DNA of 64,000 nt, from positions 24,260,001-24,324,000 of the forward strand of contig JAKSXM010000137.1 in assembly GCA_022575985.1 (NCBI GenBank), read 5' to 3'. The stretch's first letter is position 1. Each line of letters opens with the position of its first letter. The DNA is from Anagrus nilaparvatae (taxonomy: Eukaryota; Arthropoda; Insecta; Hymenoptera; Mymaridae). A program made the translations under genes and the position numbers. The notes beneath the pieces were generated by a model. It made no database searches. It saw only the letters and a program-made list of their open reading frames with translations, and was not told the DNA's origin. Of the stretch, positions 58,649 to 64,000 are shown one piece after another.

Positions 58649-59305
58649 TTTAAGTAGTTGTTTTTTTATCGATTTAAGATGGGCTAAGATAAATATACTT
58701 ATGAAATTGATTATGGGTATTTTGATTCATTTTACTTTTTTATTACAAAATGATATACTTATATACTTATTCATTGCATTATTATTTATTGGATCCATTG
58801 GATCATCCATTATTTAATCTCAATCTATACACATGCAATTAATTATTTTTATTTTTTTTTTAAGAGTACTGACTTAACGCCATTTTGGTGTGCTTAAGCA
58901 AATCAGAGCACTGTAATTTTTCTGACCATCCCATTAGCTTAATTTTAATTTAAATAAAAAAAGAAAATTAGTAAAATGATCTATGAAAAATTCTGCAGAT
59001 GCGATAATTCTCCCTTTTCATGGAAAATTTTCCTATACAGTATAACAAATAAAAGAAAATTCTGTATAAAAAACCTACTGCTCCGCACGCAATGTAAGAG
59101 CGAAAAAAAATAATGAATACTTAAAATTTAAATAAACATGTTTTGATTTTTTAAAATTGATATCTTGAATTGTTGCATTTGAAACCTATTTTCAAAATAA
59201 ATTCGTAATATGCTTTAATATTTTTTTCAGAACCAAAAACACGCTATAGACGTTATTGTTTGAAGTTTTTGTTTAAACAAACTGTAAAATATAAACGAGA
59301 AAATT
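58649..59305. other. Intergenic region between divergent genes
   Basis: The SMYD4-like gene runs left and the kinase gene runs right from this 650-bp gap, which should hold both promoters. No TATA or initiator can be singled out in the AT-rich sequence. ATTGGATCCATTGGATCATCC at 58788-58808 is a small tandem repeat. Confidence 0.45.
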
Positions 59306-62300
59306 ATGGCAGATTCAACAAAGTGGCAATCTCAATTGAACGGTTTAAAATTCCGCTTTCTCGACCAACCTTTGATCGCGATGAGGCTTGTTAGTGCTTT
59401 TCGGATCGTTTTCAGCCACAATATGAGGATACCTAAGTTAAGTTCCATGAAAGATGATCAAATTGAAGTCATTAGAATAATGTATCGCATGGAACTTAAT
59501 CCTAAAGAATATGGGCATCGAGAGAATACTTCTGTAGAAGAGATTGCAGAAATTGCCTCTCTATTTGTAGGATATAGAAGGAAATACCTACAGCCTTACT
59601 GTATATCTACAGCATACTCTGTTTTATGCTTCTTAAAATACCAGTAAGTTAATTTTTAAATAAAATTTATTTAGCACATATTTTTTCCTTAATATTAAAT
59701 AAATAAATTTATATAATAATAAGCACCAAAAATGTATTCAAAGGGAATATAAATTCATAGAAAATATCTTATTAATATGTATTATTTTAACGGTGTTAAT
59801 ATTTTTGCACACGAAACTCAATAAGCCTTTGTTTAAAAATTCGAGTGTTGAATACAGGTAGTGCAGGTATAGCAATTACTCTTGGTCCTCATCAAAACGC
59901 TATTTCCGCAGATAACAGACTCTACCCGTAATATATCTTTACTTATGCTGAATTGACCCCCCCTTCTCAGCGGTCAGTTTTACCTTTTTTCAGCTAATTT
60001 TACGTTATATATATCAACGAGAAGTACCATTTTGACCGCCCCCCCCCCCCCGAATAAATTTTAAGAATCTTTTTTAGCAAATTTTTTGTAATTTGATTCA
60101 AATGACGCCTCCAAAAAATTTTCTAGATCCGCCCCTAAAATTTAATCTTTTTATGTGAGAAAAATTAGAGAAAAATAACTCCTTTTGAATCAGAGACAGA
60201 TTCAGCTTTTTTTATTATGACATAATAATCAATTTAAATAATTGGTTTTTTTTAATTTTATAAGTTATTTATTATTAATCTTATAAATTATGAATTTTGG
60301 CTTAAGATCCAGTTGCATTACCTTAAGATATATTCAATTTTATTCCTGTGGTCAAAACTATTAATGTAAAAATTATGTGTGTAGGAATGAATTTTAGATT
60401 TTATTTTCTAATTCGAGGACTCTATTTTTGATTAATTAGATCTTTGATACATAGTTTGCACTAAACGTATATTAAAAAATAGAAATGAACAAGTTTTTAA
60501 ATTTACAGGTTGATAAATCCAGCAAACGGTGATTTAAAAGAAAAATATCAGAAAATATTTGAAAACATCAAGAATGAAGTAAAGTTAAATAAAAAAGAAA
60601 TAGATTTTGTACTTGAAAATATTAATAATGATGAGTTAATAAAACCAAATGTATACCATTCTAAATTGACAAGTATTGAAAAAGAAAAAATCTACAAGCG
60701 TCTAACAAATGATACATGCATCAAACAAATGCAACTCATCACGGAATACGAATGGGATAATCTATTATCCTGGTTCAAATATGCGCCTAGCATGGCATTT
60801 TTTTTAAAAATCTTAGAAACAGAGTGCGTTTAATTGCTGAATTTACTATATTTAAATTAAACCCATAAATAATGCAATTATTTTTATCTTTATAGTAATA
60901 AATATGATTTCGACACGATACCAAAGAATTGTGAAATTTATTATACCACAAAGACAAATCCACCTACATTAGATTATTTCAACGAGTCATTAAATGTTCC
61001 TTTGTATTACTTATATGTAAGAAAAGAAGCATTAGAAACAAAGGATAGAAATAAAAGATTTTTAAAAGTTCAAAGGTAAGTTAAAATATAAGGAAAAATA
61101 AATTAAAGCTATTTTATTTAATTGTTTTTTAAATTTTAACATTTTAGCGAAAATCATTCCGTTACATCACATTATTTGGTGCCAATAAAAAAAATAACAA
61201 AATCACAAAAAATAGAGAGCTTTCATCCACGACTTAATGGCGATATTAAAATAGGAGAGAAAGGTGAAATTCAGGAATCAGACCAAAACTTAAAGATATT
61301 TTTTTAATTAATTTATATCTTTTCTTATAATTAAAAAAAAAATTGGTATTTATAATAATTACGCCATGTTTATTTTCAATTCTGATTTCTAGGCTACTCG
61401 AAAAGATAAAAATAAAAAAATGATTGAAAGAAAGCTTGCCAAAAAAGAAAATTTAACTGAATCTACCAATCCGCCTAAGGGAGAACAAATTAGGGTAAGC
61501 TTATAGTAAAATTAATTTCAATGAATTTCATTTCCACTATAGAGAAGAAAAAAAATTCTACTGATTTTAATAATTAAATAAGCTAGTTTTTAATAAAAAT
61601 TTTATACACTATATATTTGCCTTCACTGACTTGCTTCTCTTGTCCTGGAAACCATTCTAAAGAAATTAATATTTAATAAATCTAATTATACATTAATCAA
61701 TAAAGATTTATTATTGTCCAACAAGATCATTTGCAATTAATTATTATTTTATTATTATTGATACTGTATTTATTCTACCAAGACAAAAATAAGGTACCCT
61801 TTTACATATGTAATTGAAACATACAAATATAATACATTAAGAGAAAAAAAAGAAATTTTTAATAAACAAATATAAAACAATAAATAAATGCATCAAATTT
61901 CTAGTAGATTTTCTATAAAACTATCAGTCAAAAATTCAAATCAGTAAATCAGTCAAATGTTTTAGTTTCATGAGACAGATATCCTCTGAGCTGTGAAATT
62001 ATTCACTATAAAAAACTTTTGCCTTCCTGAATTTCTTGTTTGTAAATTTGGCCAGTTTTTTTCTGCTAATTAAATTTAAATTTTCTTAATATTTAATTTA
62101 ACTAAACTTTTTTTTTTTTGCTGTTATTAAATAAAAATCAAAATGCCCATATTAAGTAAACATCTAATCCTCTTAAACGTAAATATATTTCCATAATTTA
62201 ATTATCAAAACTGTTTATTAAATTAAAAAAAGCATTATATAAACAATAAAATTATTTTTAGGCTCCCAGAAAGTTAAGAAATCGTCAAAAAGAAGATACA

Positions 62301-64000
62301 AACTCTAGTTCCGATACTCAAAATGATGAAATTGAAGATAGTGTTATTGACACTGATTCTGAAAATGAAGGATTCGAAGATGGTATGTTTCTTGACATTT
62401 TTTTTTGTTTACGGAGGAAATATGTAATTCTTGCATAAATCATAGAGGGTTTGCAGATCTTAAAAAGACCCGCAGGTTTTCATGGCCGCCCAGCTGTACA
62501 AAGTACAACAGGGAGACTTGGCTAGTGCCAAGTGCCAAATTCCTACTGACTAAACACATTTTAAACCCCCCCTGCGTTATCTGACCCAAACCGGAACTCC
62601 CTTTTCCGATATGACTTCGGCTTGGGGCGCGCAGTCTACCCAACTGGCCACGACTCTGCCTTCTCCCTGCCCAGGTATGGGGGGAAGAAAGACCCCCTCT
62701 TTCTTCATCGATAGAGTGGCCCCGCGTAATAGAGACGTTACTTTCTTAACTAAGATTTCTGCCTCGCGGGGACTTGTAGCTCCTCATACCAACTTAGGGG
62801 ACGCTTCTATACGGAGGTCATCGCGAAGTTTTCTCTAGCAACCGGAAGGCGATGTAGTTGTGATCACTACCATTGCAGCCATCCATCATCCTCCAGTCAC
62901 CGATTTGCCCAGACGCACCTACTGTTTTAAAGGTTGTGTCCGAGATAGAGGTACCCCACTCCGGCCTCTCGTACGTAGATCTGTTACCTCTATTCCGAAC
63001 CACTAGCTTGCATTTAGCGACCATTTCGAGTACCATTCGTCCCTTGAGGTTAGTCGTCAGTATCCCCCATTCCAAGGCCCTAGCGTTTAAATCTCCAGCG
63101 CAATGATAACGCTGCCACTTACCGTCCGAATTGTTTCTTCAATGGTAGCAATTTTTATTGACTTTAACTAACATAAATTTAAAAAATGAACCAATTGATG
63201 ATAAAATTTAAATTTCCAGGTAATGAAAATTTAATTGAAGAAATAGAAAAACTTCAGCTGTTGGTGCCCATAATCAGTACAGACGATTACAATTGTAAAA
63301 AGAAGTTAGGTGAAGGTGGTTTCGGGGAAGTATACCAAGGGGACTGGGGCCACATAGATGTGGCAATTAAATCGATATGTTTAAAAGATCGAAAAACTGA
63401 GATCGATTGCATAAGAGAAATGGGCTTTTTGTCGAGAGTCCGCCATCCAAATATTGTGCAGTTGATGGCCGTAAACACAGAAAATAACAAGGGTAACTTG
63501 ATTATGGAACTGTGTGAAGGTACATCACTGCACTATATTATTCATGACAAGAATTTAAAATTCAATTTGGATGTCACCAAAAAAAATTATGTTTGCAAGC
63601 AACTTTGCTCAGCAGTGACATATTTGCATTTACTAAATATAATTCACAAAGATCTTAAACCTTTAAACATAATTTTAGAAAAGTCCTTAAAACTCAAACT
63701 GTGTGATCTTGGGATGGCAGAAGGCGAAGAATATTTTAATCCCGAGTACCACACACTTGCAAACGGTCCAATAAGAGGCAGTTTGAATTATATACCTCCA
63801 GAGGTACTTTTAGAAGAAGCTCAAGCAACCACACACTCTGATGTGTGGTCCTTGGGCTGCACAATGGCAGAATTATACACAGGAAACCTAGCATATAAAA
63901 TAGAGAGTAAAGATAAAAATCCAAAAATAAGAAAAGCGGAGTTAGTCGGAAAATTTAGTAGGCAATTAGAGCCTAACTTGCAGGGAAAGGAACTGCGAGG
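59306..64000 (+). CDS. Multi-exon gene with a TKL-like protein kinase domain (3' incomplete)
   Basis: Predicted exons: 59306-59643, 60509-60823, 60896-61075, 61148 to about 61307, 61393-61494, 62262-62382 and 63220 to beyond the window. The first four join in frame. The N-terminal ~340 residues (MADSTKWQSQLNGLKF ...) match no family I know. Exons 5-6 are charged linker (RKLRNRQKEDTNSSSD; acidic DTDSENEGFED). Exon 7 is a kinase: GEGGFG loop (~63309), VAIK lysine, IHKDLKPLN catalytic loop (~63641; HKD for HRD), DLG for DFG (~63703), PPE for APE, and SDVWSLGC. Lys, Asp, Asn and Asp needed for catalysis are all present, so it is predicted active, probably Ser/Thr. The exon 4 to 5 join is doubtful: exon 4 has no phase-0 GT donor and reads to TAA at 61305, so exon 4 may end a short isoform or the kinase may belong to a separate transcript. 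Confidence 0.75.
59940..60140. repeat. C-rich intronic repeat fragment
   Basis: In intron 1 of the kinase gene: GACCGCCCCCCCCCCCCCGA near 60036-60052, and TTTTCTAGATCCGCCCCTAA at 60119-60138, which resembles a transposon end. The matching opposite end was not found, so it is probably a truncated insertion. Confidence 0.35.
62398..63140 (-). mobile_element. R1-like non-LTR retrotransposon fragment in an intron
   Basis: The insert is much GC-richer than the rest of the window. The minus strand encodes part of an APE-type endonuclease: AGDLNARALEWG (needs one frame change), RSTYERPEWGTSISD and CNGSDHNYIAFRL, with the Asp-x-Asn and Ser-Asp-His catalytic signatures of R1/TRAS-clade elements. Reverse transcriptase is missing: soon after the endonuclease the sequence passes into what looks like the element's 3' region and an A tail on the minus strand (T run at 62398-62406). 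It is therefore internally deleted and dead. It lies in intron 6 of the kinase gene, antisense to it, about 15 bp past the donor at 62383. Confidence 0.8.

Noticed and set aside
62611..63106. Plus-strand ORFs in the GC-rich insert
   Set aside because: Antisense to the R1-like endonuclease frame; only the minus strand carries the GDLNA and SDH motifs.
1..64000. Integrated virus or bracovirus segment
   Set aside because: No viral structural or replication gene and no segment-excision motif recognised; all genes are intron-bearing cellular families.

Overview
This window looks like nuclear DNA from a very AT-rich arthropod genome. The genes are split by short introns with GT/AG borders, and genes end near AATAAA signals. 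There are no operons, bacterial ribosome binding sites or CRISPR arrays. The gene content (a secreted nucleoside hydrolase, F-box/leucine-rich-repeat paralogs, SMYD4-like TPR/MYND/SET paralogs, C2H2 zinc-finger remnants, a TKL-like kinase, an R1-like non-LTR retrotransposon and many TA-flanked MITEs) fits an insect. A parasitoid wasp with an AT-rich genome is my best guess; that is inference, not something the sequence proves.

Layout. 0-6.9 kb: two MITEs, a three-exon nucleoside hydrolase gene (1283-2548), then a 1.2 kb TA-flanked non-autonomous transposon. 6.9-21.9 kb: two copies of one ~530 bp promoter-like segment (6932-7467 and 21346-21869). Between them lie a probable coding exon of unknown type, a 4.2 kb hAT-like foldback element holding inverted satellite arrays, two smaller foldback/MITE elements, F-box/LRR gene 1 (15800-17271) and a 2.4 kb foldback element. 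21.9-23.5 kb: F-box/LRR gene 2, cut by a frameshift. 24-36 kb: repeats nested in repeats, C2H2 zinc-finger remnants on the minus strand at 26.7-27.1 and 33.0-33.5 kb, and a kinase C-lobe fragment at 27.8 kb. 36-50 kb: almost gene-free, with several repeat families and a ~311 bp satellite at 41.3-42.4 kb. 50-58.7 kb: pieces of at least two SMYD4-like genes on the minus strand, mixed with MITEs. 59.3-64 kb: a multi-exon plus-strand gene with an unrecognised N-terminal region and a complete-looking kinase domain that runs off the window; its sixth intron holds a degraded R1-like retrotransposon.

How it fits together. The coding content is dominated by small lineage-expanded families (F-box/LRR, SMYD4-like, zinc finger, kinase), each present as one fairly intact copy plus broken copies. 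This is what repeated duplication and decay in a transposon-rich accessory region would leave. The most striking structural signal is the density of long inverted repeats between the two promoter copies. If they lie in transcribed introns they would fold into long hairpins and could feed a small-RNA pathway. That idea is testable but unproven here.
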